Positions 11,650 to 22,200 of a stretch of DNA of 64,000 bases are shown here, in pieces. Source of the stretch: Adiantum capillus-veneris (lineage: Eukaryota > Streptophyta > Polypodiopsida > Polypodiales > Pteridaceae); assembly GCA_014529385.2 (NCBI GenBank), contig CM043962.1, positions 42,221,598 to 42,285,597 of the forward strand, in the 5' to 3' direction. Below the pieces are notes generated by a model that was not told the origin of the DNA, made no database searches, and was given only the letters and a program-made list of their open reading frames with translations. The position numbers were made by a program, and so were the translations under genes. Each line of letters begins with the position of its first letter. The first letter of the stretch is position 1.

Positions 11650-11860
11650 AAAAGATGTGGCCAACCACAGCTAGAAGATGCTCGTGAATTTGTGAGCATA
11701 TCAGGAAACAAACGAGCAGAATGCTAGGGAATCATCTCCACCACCATTGAAGTAAGTTCACAGATCATCATAGCTCAATTCTATGTGATCACAACAAAAG
11801 GTACGCCAGACGACATCATATTAGGAATGCCAATGGCCCAAAAGATGTTAGAGATATAGA
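11650..11860 (+). pseudogene. retropepsin-like fragment of element B
   Basis: One frame reads FVSISGNKRAEC, a stop, then IISTTIEVSSQIIIAQFYVI and GTPDDIILGMPMAQKMLEI. The ending resembles the C-terminal flap and hydrophobic-hydrophobic-Gly part of retrotransposon aspartic proteases (usually ...DVILGMDWL). The D-S/T-G active-site triad is not visible upstream, so the assignment rests on one end of the domain only. If it is right, the element once encoded Gag and protease. Confidence 0.45.
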
Positions 11861-11919
11861 ATGTAAACATGATAGAGTCATCATAGACAGCCAAGAATAA
11901 AGACCAACAATAGTCATCC

Positions 11920-12780
11920 GTGGACGACAGTACAAAGTCCTCAAGCACAATTCAAATGGAAGATCTTATTGAAGATGATTCATCTCCATCGAGCAGAACT
12001 TCAGAAAAGCTTAAAGCAAATCAGGAAATAGCAAGTGAAAATCAAACAGAACAAAGAGCAACCACAGAAGCTATTGAGCAGAGAATGCCACCAATGCCAA
12101 AAGTTAAAAAGAACGAGGTTGGAAACAATCAGGAAGAAATAGGAAGTCCAAAGATCAATCACTCATTGCCAGCTAAATCAGCTGATGAAAGTCAGATTGA
12201 AAATCATAGTCTCAAGCTACCCTCCATAGAGACACAGTTAAATCAAGATGAGACCATGGCAAAAGCTGGACAAAGATCTTCAATAGAACCAAAAATTCCA
12301 GATTCAGAGTTGCAGAAGTCACAAGGATCAAAGAAAAATTTTGCAGACAAAGGTAAAGCTAAAGTGGACCTTCCACCAATTAGCAAAGAAGGTGTGACAA
12401 CATATGCCTCCACATCAAAGAACCCTTATGGATCAGCTTCTTCAAGCAAGTCAAGCTTTCAAGACTTAAAGTCAATTGCTGACCCAACGGAGACCTCTAA
12501 GGAGACACCCAAAAAAGCAAAGATATTTCAGCCAAAGTACTCAAGAAAGCAAAGGAAAATCAAGCAAGTGTTTGTTTCGAGCAGTTTAGTCAAAGTCAAT
12601 GATCCAGTTTGAGTTAAGGACAGAAAATCAACACAGAAAGACAAACACATGGGATGGATAGCATCACAATGGAGCTTAAAAGAACAAGAGTACTATGGAG
12701 GTAACAGACAGATATGGGTACCAACACCGCAGGTTAGGGCATATGAAGTAATGTCAAGTCCCTCCCAGGAAAGAAGACCC
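11920..12780 (+). pseudogene. low-complexity hydrophilic ORF of element B
   Basis: A 230-residue open frame (11920-12612) is rich in Ser, Lys, Glu and Gln with no globular motif. After the stop the frame continues readable to about 12780, including GNRQIWVPTPQVRAYEV. A similar IWVP motif occurs after the protease-like part of element C (minus strand near 24075), which suggests a shared module. It looks like the disordered tail of the gag-protease polyprotein. Confidence 0.4.
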
Positions 12781-14244
12781 ACAAGGTATCAACCTCGATA
12801 ATATCCTAGGATACCTAAGACACACATATACAGCAGAACAACATCGAAAGATGCTAAAGTCAACCACAACTCTCAAGAGGATACACAACAAAGATGGATC
12901 TCAAGGAATGTTCCTCTTCGACAAGGATTCTACACAAGGTATACAAAGATTTGGCTACCAGTCAACCACAAGCCAACTGCAACTACACCAGACCTGCATG
13001 AAGATCTCAAGAACTCAACAAGACCTAGAACGAAGCAAAGTCGACAATGGAGATACAATGTTTATCAAGAGATTTGGATTGCTAAGTCTTCCAATGCTCC
13101 TAGTCAAAATCCAGATGCCAATAGCCAACAAAGGCCTACAACAACATCAAAGACTCCTATCAACAGGCCTACTTGGAGAATCAAACAGATAATGGAGTCT
13201 TCACAGTCAAAGAAGGACAATCCAACCAACAAGAATGCATATTCAAAGATGATAAAACAGGTATGGAAAAAGAAACCTTCAATGCCAACTTGGTCCTTCA
13301 CTAGTCCTCTTTTTGAGGATTCAAGCTTACGTTTACCTGAAGAAATGTTTGTAGTAAGCACAAGAATGTGAAAATTCAAGTCGCCAGGGTGTAAAAAACA
13401 CTGTTTGGCATAGTCAGAGTCGGGCTGCTGAGCCAATAAAATGAGAAAAGCAGTAGTCCCAAAGCTTCAAGTCATATTAAACTCTGTGCTTAGAGTCGTA
13501 GATATTAGGCTTACGCTCAAGCTGGAAGAGTTGAGCATATCTAAAGTCATGTTTCTCATGCTGGATGAGATGAGCATAAGAGTCGAAGTCTATTAACTTA
13601 CAATTGGTGGAGTGCCGTAGAGTCCAACACTCACGCACAGTGCACAATAAGATGAGAGCACATACCCTCGTTAATGAAAACCATTCTTAAAGGGGTGCCC
13701 TTGTAAAGCAATGTCATATGCTTTTATAGCTACACCATCTTTGTGAAGAACCCCTCAAAATCTTTCTTGCACAACATATTGTTTCCCATGCATTTTTGTG
13801 TATGCATAAATAGGATGTCCCACCATTGGCCATATGCATTATTCCATATCTATCATCAAATAATCCCTTGAGTAATTTATTAATATTTCCCATGCTAATA
13901 AGTACTCCAATAATGTGCGTATCCCAAAGGCATTTTTTCCCATTGGGTTTTTTCCCTTTGGTCATCCAGGTATTAGACCCTAATTTAGAACCCCATCATT
14001 CTACTTCCTTGTACATACTTTTCATAAATAAATATCAGCCTCATCATTATGCTATTACTACGGACAAATGCAACATCATCTCTCACATCTGACTATTCAG
14101 ACCAATGAAGATGCTGCAACAAATTGAACCTCATCAACAAATTCAACGACAAATGAAGATAATCAGCCCATCAACAACCAACCAAAAACCTTCCCTTGCC
14201 TCCACGGACACTTTTCGACAGTGCCCGAGGACGGGCACTAAAAT
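12781..14244 (+). other. 3' part of element B, decayed or non-coding
   Basis: Short broken frames occur (for example 12851-13192, Gln/Thr-rich), followed by about 800 bases with no convincing coding. No RT or integrase motif was found. It ends in a hairpin-prone GTGCCCGAGGACGGGCAC at about 14221-14238, just before the PPT. Confidence 0.45.
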
Positions 14245-14257
14245 AGGAAGGGGAGAA
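14245..14257 (+). promoter_or_regulatory. polypurine tract of element B
   Basis: AGGAAGGGGAGAA stands directly before the TGTTAAC start of the 3' LTR. This is the plus-strand primer site expected there. Confidence 0.85.
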
Positions 14258-14964
14258 TGTTAACTGAGTCAACGTTAGTTAACAGAAGCTGCTAAAGATC
14301 AAAGACATACGGATGCACACTGAGGATGAATACGAAGAAGCAGTAAAGATTGGAATTACACATTTTCCACGTTTTCCCAAAATGGTTATGTATTGTAAAT
14401 TCCCGAATTATTTCAAGCCATTGTAATATTTTAATGTGTTACGGGCTCAATGGGAGTTCCAAGTTGTAAAGAATAGGTCACTTACTATGCCTAGGTTGGA
14501 GATTCAGTAAGTGGTGATCCCTAAAGGCCTTGGGCAGCCGGACATTGCATATTTTTAGCTTAGGTACATAAGACAGTGTGTAAATGAAATTAGGGTTCTC
14601 AAGCTCATTTGTTGAGAGCACTCTTTGGTGAGAGCTCTTGAGGTGTGTGGCTATGGAGTCCTTGAGCTTCTCCTTGCTCATGAGTCTTGATTAACACTAA
14701 TCAATGATTCATTCTCTCTCACTATGCCTCTCTCATGCTTCTTATGATTGCCTATGATGCTTAGATTAGCTAGATCTACACTAATTAGTGGTTAATACCT
14801 CTCTAATCTTGTGTGATTGCCCTCTTTTGCTTGTGTGTGCATGTAGGTTTGATTGGAGTGTGGTGCTCGATAGATCTATGTGTGTGTGTGTGCTTGCGAT
14901 TAGTGTGTTGCATGATATGATTAGTGTTGTGTGCGTCTTGCAATTGTAGTGTGTGTGATTGGGT
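14258..14964 (+). repeat. truncated 3' LTR of element B
   Basis: It matches the 5' LTR (5295 onward) for about 707 of 910 bases with scattered substitutions and small indels. Similarity ends abruptly at ...GTGATTGGGT, and copia reverse transcriptase sequence follows without a gap. Confidence 0.85.
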
Positions 14965-15052
14965 CACTCTTTACCAAACTGCTGCTGGATGCCTCATTTA
15001 TGTATGCAACACGAGGCCGGATATTCAGTTTGCAGTCTCACACATTAGGAGA

Positions 15053-15878
15053 AACTTGGACTTAATTTTGGGCCCTATAAGAAACGCCAACTCAGCATAG
15101 AGATAGGTAATTCTGAAAAATGCAAAAGTTGTTTTTTGGAATTCTTTTTCTCATAGTACATACGTAAAAGTTTCTCAATCACTTAAATGCATGCTCGTAC
15201 AAAATGATTTTTGAGAGCCCAACTTAAGTGTACACAAAAATCCATGTCTGTGAATTTTAATGAGTGATGTGATGTGCGATGAGAGAAAACACATAAAAGA
15301 TGTTTTCATAATACAAAAAGAATACCACAAATGCATAGCAGATTTCAACGTTTTAAAGTGCTATGCTAAGGTTTTTGGACATTTCGGGATGCATTCATGG
15401 GCTTAAAAATGCTAAATCTTAAGCCAAGGGCCTCATGAGGTCAGAAACAAGCGAATAGAGGTCCTAGAGACCCCTCAAGGGCCTCTATTTGCTTGGTTCT
15501 GGCTCCTTCGTAGTCTGAAATAGTACCTATCAATCGCTATCAAGTACGATCCATTTGAATGTGAGTTGCGAGTACTTCATAAAAAGGTGATTGATGCTTG
15601 TGCAAGATGCACAAGTACAAGTACTTCACTTTATAGGATAGCAACAACGGTTCATAAAAAGGTGTTTGGTGCTTGTGCAAGATGTCACTATCAAGCGCTT
15701 TACTTTTCTGATGATAGTGACAATATTACCAAAATGGTTTTCATGGATATTTTCAAAATGAGAAAAAAAGGCTTTTTCTACGTAACGTTAGCCTTCTTCT
15801 TATTGGTTAAGGAGCATTCTCTCACTAGAGCTAAAAGGCCCAAAAATGAGTCCATTTCCTTTCTAATGGGTCAATAGA
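15053..15878 (+). mobile_element. MITE-like insertion in copia RT/RNase H (longer copy)
   Basis: It interrupts the codons between SHIRR and FMHS of the copia polyprotein. Near its left end is TGGACTTAATTTTGGGCCC. Near its right end, in inverted orientation, is TGGACTCATTTTTGGGCCT, an imperfect terminal-inverted-repeat pair. The right arm lies about 20 bases inside the junction. No convincing target-site duplication longer than AGA is seen. There are no coding motifs inside. Confidence 0.5.
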
Positions 15879-16470
15879 TTTATGCATAGCCCAGGGTCTA
15901 AGCATTGGCAGGCTGTAAAGAGGATTTTTTGCTACCTTAGTGGCACTTGACATCTTGGCTTGTTTTATCCCAAGGGGGGATCATTGTCTCCAGACTTATA
16001 TGCTTTTTCAGACTCAGATTGGTGGGCTGGTTGATTTGACACACGAGTGTCCACAAGTGGTTTTTGTTTCATGCTTGGCAGTTCATGTATATCATGGTTG
16101 AGCAAGAAGAAACCTATTGTGGACACTTCTAGTTGTGACGCTGAGTACATGGCAGTCTTCACACCTATGGTTGAGTGTGTATGGCTTAGACACCTTATGG
16201 CTGATTTGGGTGTTGGACAGGACACTGCAAACACTATCTACACTGAACATCAGAGAGCATTGGCAGTTGCAAGGAACCCAGTTTTTCATGCTCGCACAAA
16301 GCACATTGAGGTGCATTACCACTATGTCAGGGAGAGGATCTCAACAGGAGAGATCAGCTTGGCTTATGTGCCAACACAGGACAACCTTGCAGATCTTTTC
16401 ACAAAGGCATTGTCTCGTGAGAAGCTCGAAGATTTCCACAAAGCTTTGGGCTTACTCTCTTTGTGGACTG
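15879..16470 (+). pseudogene. copia RNase H domain (fragment)
   Basis: After FMHSPGSKHW the sequence reads to the C-terminal RNase H of copia pol: SGFCFMLGSSCISWLSKKKP, SSCDAEYMAV, ARTKHIEVHYHYVRER, NLADLFTKALSREKLEDF. The conserved DAEY is kept here (the nested copy has DVEY). A stop in the linker near 16037 and the absence of the rest of pol make it a pseudogene. Confidence 0.85.
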
Positions 16471-16546
16471 ATCATGTCCTCAGGGCATGGCACTTCTCTT
16501 TACTCATGTGCCAGCTCTCGTTCTCTGCATCACTCCAGGGGGGATT

Positions 16547-16619
16547 TGTTACCATATACATGTGGTAGTGATGTGTGTGAACACACTAGGACTGATGAGG
16601 TATTTTTTCCCTCTTTGGA
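16547..16619 (+). repeat. partial 3' LTR of the copia fragment
   Basis: TGTTACCATATACATGTGG follows the PPT CCAGGGGGGA and matches 31132-31204, then breaks off at CCCTCTTTGG. Confidence 0.85.
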
Positions 16620-16622
16620 CAA

Positions 16623-17140
16623 GATGATCATTCCATAGAACTTCTACCTGGTAGTTCACTATCTAATAAGCCTCCTTATTGGGTCTATTTGGATCAATAA
16701 GAGAAGACCATGAGGCAAGTGAATGAGATTGTGGAAAAAGGGATGGTTAGGCATAGTTCATCTCCATTTTGTTCAACCATTCTACTAGTATAAAAAAAAG
16801 ATGGTACTGATAGAATGTGAGTGGACTATCGAGCGCTTCATCAAATAACCATAAAGAATAGATTTCCTGTTCCTAGGAGGATAGAAGATCTATTCATACC
16901 CGACAAGGGTCTACCTACTTTAGTAGAATAGATCTCAGAAGTAACAACTTTTGGCCTATATGAATTCTTGATTCTCCCTTTTGGACTTACCAAAGCACCG
17001 AGTACCTTTGATTGAATGATGGAGAGTCTCTTTAGACATCATTGAAGCTTCATGGGAGTGTTCTTTGACGACATTATCATCTACTCAAAGACTATTGAGG
17101 AACATAAGTAGCATCCTCAGGTAATATTTCAAGTTTTGAG
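16623..17140 (+). pseudogene. Ty3/gypsy reverse transcriptase fragment (family of element A)
   Basis: Readable in pieces are IELLPGSS, MRQVNEIVEKGMVRHSSSPF, KKDGTDRM, VDYRALHQITIKNRFPVP, TTFGLYEFLILPFGL and the catalytic FFDDIIIYSKT. There are stops near 16792 and 16816 and further stops downstream. The FSRIDL...TTFGLYEF segment is shortened by an internal deletion. It stops at about 17140 in unrelated sequence. Confidence 0.8.
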
Positions 17141-17309
17141 AGACAATGCTGGGAGCAAGGGTGGACTTCCATCCTTGGTCATGAAATACAACATTGACCT
17201 TGCCATGATGGAGAAGGAAAAGAGAGAGATAGAAAGGCTGATGTTGATGCACACACACCTACACATAATAGTAAACAAGGAAGGATAAGAGACAAACTTT
17301 TACACACTC

Positions 17310-17600
17310 TTACATGTCAAAGACACGTGTTAAATGCTCCTTATGTTCCTGCACAAATTTACTAAACACCAGAATATCATCAAAAAATAGAATGACAAAG
17401 TCTTGATGGTCAATGAAAATTCGGTTCATCGTACGAGTGAAGGTTGTTGGTGCATTTGTCAAATCAAATGGCATGATAAGAAATTCATAGTGTCCCGTTT
17501 TTGTTTTGAATGCAGTTTTGTAGACATCTTCTTCAAACATTTTAACTTGGTGATACTTTGATTTAAGGTCTATTTTGCTAACGATGTTTGACCCTTTGAG
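17310..17600 (-). pseudogene. Ty3/gypsy reverse transcriptase fragment, minus strand
   Basis: The minus strand reads GSNIVSKIDLKSKYHQVKMF, then EFLIMPFDLTNAPTTFTRTM and the catalytic FFDDILVFSK. Glycine of the usual MPFGLTN block is Asp here. Only the palm and finger region survives (about 95 residues), with no neighbouring pol domains. It is a different gypsy lineage from the + strand piece just upstream. Confidence 0.8.
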
Positions 17601-17619
17601 TCATTTGGTGATGAGAGTC

Positions 17620-18160
17620 GCAATTGTGGTATAAGTCATAGTTGAAAATGTGAGGGAAGAAAGTTCGGATGTGATTAAAAGCTGAGCACTCTAGTAGTGT
17701 GTGGTACTTAGACTCTCGAACTTGAAGTGAGCATAGTTTGTACACTCGATTTGATTCTTCTCCATTGCCCCAACAACATGTCTCGCATCGAAGGGAGTGG
17801 GAGCTAAGCTGAATGGCTACGATAGTGCGTATCGCTGACAAGGGGATAGGCTCAAGCATGTAAGGGTGAGTATAGTTTCCTCTTCAATAAAGAACATGGT
17901 TTTGTAGTTGGGGGAAATATGGGTGGAGTAGTGTATGAAGCGTAACCCACCAAATTTCTCCCAAACCGTAATACATTGGCATTGTAGAAAAGCTTCATTC
18001 ACTTGGGAGTCTATTGAGGTATCATGTAGCAAGTGTAAACATCCCATTTTCCAAACCAGTTCCATATATCTTGCTACTCCATCCTGTGCTCAAAATCTTT
18101 TTATGTGTCTTTTGAACTTTTTTGCTTGCTTTCCATGCAATTGTAGAAAGTCAATGTGAG
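17620..18160 (-). pseudogene. LINE-like C-terminal (zinc-ribbon) fragment
   Basis: The minus strand reads IRTIVAIQLSSHSLRCETCC, then VYKLCSLQVRESKYHTLLEC and SAFNHIRTFF. The layout (a helix ending in R-x-E-T, then C-x..-E-x-x-H-x-L-L-x-C-x...R) is that of the short zinc-binding tail after non-LTR reverse transcriptases. The upstream part (about 18065-17870) is open but not specific. No RT core is present. I infer a truncated non-LTR element. The assignment is by pattern only. Confidence 0.4.
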
Positions 18161-18304
18161 GGATTTTGATTCATCTTTATCATGTACTCCACAATCCTTT
18201 CCATGCCCATAACCTCAGTTGGAAGAGATCCCAACTCAAGAAGTAGGATCATATATGGTATTTGTGTCTTAACTTGGAGAAAGTCTGTAAGAAAACGCTT
18301 TTTT

Positions 18305-18310
18305 GGGGGG

Positions 18311-18350
<40 letters not shown>
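18305..18350 (+). repeat. (G)n(GA)n tract at the outer edge of element C
   Basis: Nine Gs are followed by uninterrupted GA repeats that run directly into GGGACGGGTG of the LTR. The expected terminal TGT of the LTR reads AGA here. Confidence 0.95.
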
Positions 18351-18354
<4 letters not shown>

Positions 18355-19261
18355 CGGGTGTCTAACCTCACTCCTATCTTATTGCAGACATAGCGAGAAC
18401 CACGAACATAATTTTCAATCCATGGGACAAAACTGACTCGACTAGTGCATAGAGGCTACAAAAGGTTGTCGATCTCTTGGAAAACAACAAACAACTCGCA
18501 TCTAACTCAAGCTACACTCAAATGAGCGAAATCACGAAAAGCTAGTTGCTAATCGGTAAACAAATCACAACCATTACAACATCAAACGACATCCAAACGT
18601 TATGAAACTTCTAGGACATGTTTATAAGACCTAAGCACATATGCTTATGGTGTCAAATATCACTTTAGGTCAAGTGTAAAAGTCGTGATTATTAACAGCA
18701 GTGAGTTTTTGACCTAGTCGTTTTGACCTAGTCGTTTTGACCCAGAATGCATCTAAATGCTTAGCAATGATTCCCCAATACCTGCCTATACTTATTTTAT
18801 GATTTTCTCGTTTAAATTCCTACTTATGATGAAATTAGGCCGCGGGTTGATCACGCCAAAAGCTATGGATTACCATGAAATGTTTACGTCGCGTAGAGCT
18901 CTTACCTGCGGTTGCAGCGCAATAGACAGGACTGCAATGTGACAACCGGGGAGGGAGTAGGAAGCACGAGAAGGAGAGAAGTGAGCACCATTAGCTAACG
19001 CTGTGTTTCTATTATCCGAAACTTGCAAAATACTTACAAAAATTGGCTTTTATACCTTAGCCAAGGTTTCTTTGGTCAAAACTAATAATCTGGGAGTTTT
19101 AACTAAAGATAGGTTGATACAATCTGGAAGCTTGTAGCCCGGCTCATCAATTACACTGTTTATCTGGAAAGTAGGAGTTACAACATTCTCGATTTATCAA
19201 AATAAGTGTTTTTACAATAAAAGCTCCAAATAATCTTATCCGAGTCAGCTTGTTGCTAACA
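18351..19261 (-). repeat. 3' LTR of element C
   Basis: It matches 38185-39082 throughout, for example GACGGGTGTCTAACCTCACT at one end and GCTAACA at the other, with scattered substitutions and small indels. On the minus strand it begins TGTTAGCAACAAGC, directly after the PPT. Confidence 0.92.
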
Positions 19262-19274
19262 TTCCCCCCTCCTC
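19262..19274 (-). promoter_or_regulatory. polypurine tract of element C
   Basis: On the minus strand GAGGAGGGGGGAA ends exactly at the LTR start TGTTAGC, as required for plus-strand priming. Confidence 0.88.
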
Positions 19275-19299
19275 AACAATGTCATGCCTTGACACAGCT

Positions 19300-22200
19300 T
19301 CATGGTCTGAAGTAATCTTCGGGTTGATGGTTGGCAAGGCGGTCTTTAAGCGCATGCAGGCCTTTTTCATATTTGATTCGTCTTTCTGTGTCAGGGTCTT
19401 GCAAAAATTGCATGGTGACTCTGTTTTTAAGTTCAATGGCTGAATAGCCAACAAACCTTGATGTGAGGTTGCTGATCACAAGCCCAGATTTCTTCGTCTG
19501 CCATGTGAAGAAACCTGTATAGAATGCCTCTTCAAATGCCAACATATTGCTTGATAATAGAAACATACATCTGGAGTAGAAGCTGTAGAGGACTTCTTCT
19601 AAAGGCTATCCACTTAAATCATAGCATAGACCTTTGTTGCCTTCGAGGAAAGACATCCATGGTGCTCCTGCTTGCTCAGGCTCGTGAAAAGTTTGAATGC
19701 AAGTGAGCAGCATTCTGCAGATTTTACAAAGCATTGCACATGAGAGGTCAGGGAGGCTCTTGTCAGAGGTTCCTGCCTCCTCCTGATTTTCTGCTTGTCC
19801 CTCTCTTAGGAGCTAATTGACTCTCTTCAATTCTTCAATTTCCTTGAGCAATCGCTCTTCTCTTTGAACCCGCATCAATGCAAGGTCTCGTCTTTGCGTT
19901 TGTTCCAGCTTTAGCTCAAGTTCAAGGTCTTTGTTCCTCTTTTCTAAAGTCTTGTAGACTTCAAGGCTATTCCCTTGATTGAGACTAAAGTGGGGTTTTC
20001 TCTTATCTGTCTTAGAAATGCCGCTTGATCATTGAATCGTTGCTCATAGTACTGCAAAGAGGCATTAGCTACATTTAGCTGCACTTGGATCTTTTGTTTC
20101 GACAGAGTAGTGGTTAAAAGTTCATTGGTTACTTCTATCAGTTGTTGATCTTTGCTTTTGCATGCATCAAATAAATTTTTCAAGAGCTCTCCCAGCTCTT
20201 TTACCTCTTTCTGTTGTTTCTCCTTTGCAATTTGGTGTATTTCTACTTCATTTTTTAGCTCTTTAATCTCCCCTTGAAGATCTTCAATGACGTTCATTTT
20301 GTCTTCTAGCTCTCTTTGTAGAGCATGAATCACTTGCTCCAGCTCTTTAGCCTTGGCATTGTGGCTAAGTGCTGCTGTTCTCATCTTGTTTGTCATTAGC
20401 TGCATTTGCTTTGCAAACTCGTTTACCTACATGATGACTTCATCATTGGTTTCCCAGTCTTCAGGCTCTACCTGGGGTTGTTTAGAAGTTTGGGCTGTTT
20501 TGGTTTGTGGCTCTATTGTTGGTGCATCGGCTTCTGCTTGTGGCCGTGGAGGTGGTTTTACCTCTTCTCCTTGAGGCTTTGTGGATGCCTCAATTGCTTC
20601 GGTTTTTTCACACTTTTTTCTTTGCTGCATCATCTTCCTTAGATTTATCTGTTGGTGAAGGCCTTGGACTCGGCATGGACTGATCTTCTTGTTTCATAGT
20701 TGGTGAAGAGGGTCTTGGAGATGTCTCCTCTCGGTCAGAATGTGACTCACTTTGTTTGGCAGCTTCTGCATGTTGCTCAGTCGCTTCTTCCATTGCTTTT
20801 CTTTGAGCTTCTAGAGCTTCCTTTAGCTTTAAACCTTCAACTTCTGCATACATCCGCTCGAGAAAATCTTTGGGATCCTCTGGAACCTTCTTTGCAGGGT
20901 TCTTGGTCCTTGGTCCCTTTACCTCTCGTGGACTCCATCTTTCAGGGTCTTTACCTGCAGCTTGGCGGCTCCTTTTGTATGTTTGCTTTTCTCTTTCAAA
21001 TCTCCTCTTGGTGAGCTGCCACTACTTTCTTTTTCATTGCTTCAATCCTTGCCCTGGTTTCTTCATTTTCAGAGCTTTCACTATTATGGGCTTCATGCGA
21101 AATGTCTGTAGATTCCTCATCTAATTTGTATACTATCTTTGTTGATCTAGTGGTCCACGGGGAAGGTTGAGCTGAAATGATCCATGTGTTGTGATCTGGG
21201 GCTGGTGGAAAATTGTCGGCCATTCCAATAGCATGATATGCAATTCTTGTTAGCACTTTTGGAGAACCCAGATATCTGATCTTTCCCTCTTTCTTCGTGC
21301 CCTTCAATGTTGTAAGCACGTACTGCATGCGATCTATTGCTTGCATGGTTGTCGACTTCAATACTTCAGTGAAAGTAGTCACAATTGCATGGTTTGGAGG
21401 TGTGTACCTTGGCGGTCTCTTTGAGAGGATGTGGAAATGTTGATGGTAGAGGTGAGTTGGATCCTCCACTTGCCTTTGGATGAGATAAAAAAATGTGGTA
21501 GTAGTAGTATCTTTCATAAAAGTACCTGCTATCTTTCTATCTCTTTCCCGCATAGTCATAACTTCTATTGGTAGCTTCAGTGCCTCAGCCACTATTTCTT
21601 TGATGATCACCACTTCAACCTTTTGCCCCTATTGATGGTAGAGGTGAGTTGGATCCTCCACTTGCCTTTGGATGAGATCAAAAAATGTGGTAGTAGTAGT
21701 ATCTTTCATAAAACTACCTGCTGTCTTTCTATCTCTTTCCCGCATAGTCATACCTTCTATTGGTAGCTTCAGTGCCTCGGCCACTATTTCTTTGATGATC
21801 ACCACTTCAACCTTTTGCCCTTGTTGATCTGTGATTTGGGCCGACCCATTTTCCTTGATTGAGGATAGCTGCCTTTTGGAAGTCCCCTGCGCATGGTTCT
21901 TGGTCATAGAAATCTTTAAGCCCTAGCCTTCTGTTGGCTTCCTTGGTGTCTGGCTTTGCAGCTACATCATAAAATTATTTAGGTAGCATTTTCAATTCTA
22001 CTTGGTGTCCTTCTTCACTCTTGAATCTGCCAGTGAGAACCGTTGTGTTGTGTTCTTCAACCTACTCTTTAGACAAGTAGATTGCCTTTGTTGTCTTCAC
22101 TGAGCTTAGATCTAATTGGTACAGTGGCAACTTGCAACTTATCTTTATGGGACACCGTCTTCTTTGCTTTCTCAGCCGCTTGCATTGCTCCTGCTAAGTG
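19300..22200 (-). pseudogene. additional ORF of element C between integrase and 3' LTR (coiled coil)
   Basis: A decayed frame of about 2.9 kb runs on the same strand as pol and ends about 25 bases before the PPT. The N-terminal part reads VSHKDKLQVATVPIRSKLS, then EIVAEALKLPIEGMTMRERD and a globular-looking stretch (about 21830-21130). The middle is acidic and Pro/Glu-rich (20850-20430). A long heptad-rich coiled coil follows (20405-19800, e.g. LEQVIHALQRELEDKMNVIE), then a compact end (about 19566-19300). Stops lie at the duplication junction near 21622 and elsewhere. Extra ORFs in this position are known in Tat/Athila-type elements, but I do not recognise this protein and assign no function. 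Confidence 0.6.
21441..21824 (-). repeat. tandem duplication, 192-bp unit, inside the additional ORF
   Basis: TGATGGTAGAGGTGAGTTGG begins near 21441 and again at 21633. The two units differ by few bases. The period is 192, which keeps the frame (64 codons), but the junction creates TAG on the minus strand. Confidence 0.9.

Larger units (their letters stand above)
5295..14964 (+). mobile_element. LTR element B: gag/protease-like ORFs, no pol
   Basis: The order is a 910-bp 5' LTR (5295-6204), a tRNA-Asp-type PBS, a leader of about 2.9 kb with CT-rich and A-rich tracts, a decayed gag-like reading frame with a zinc knuckle, a protease-like fragment, a PPT and a truncated 3' LTR (14258-14964). 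No RT, RNase H or integrase motif is readable in either orientation between the LTRs. This points to a non-autonomous derivative that relied on a partner for replication. The PBS type matches that of gypsy Tat/Athila-like elements and of element C. The 3' LTR lacks its last ~200 bp, where a copia fragment abuts. Confidence 0.75.
14965..16619 (+). mobile_element. 3' fragment of a Ty1/copia element (family of 25821-31358)
   Basis: From CACTCTTTACCAAACTG onward this is collinear with 30006-31204: the end of RT (YVCNTRPDIQFAVSHIRR), an 826-bp insertion, RNase H, the PPT and the first 73 bases of the 3' LTR. Both ends are abrupt. The left end abuts the LTR of element B, and the right end abuts a gypsy RT. 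The fragment is about 90-95% similar by eye to the nested copy but keeps ~450 bp of the insertion that the other copy lacks. Confidence 0.85.
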
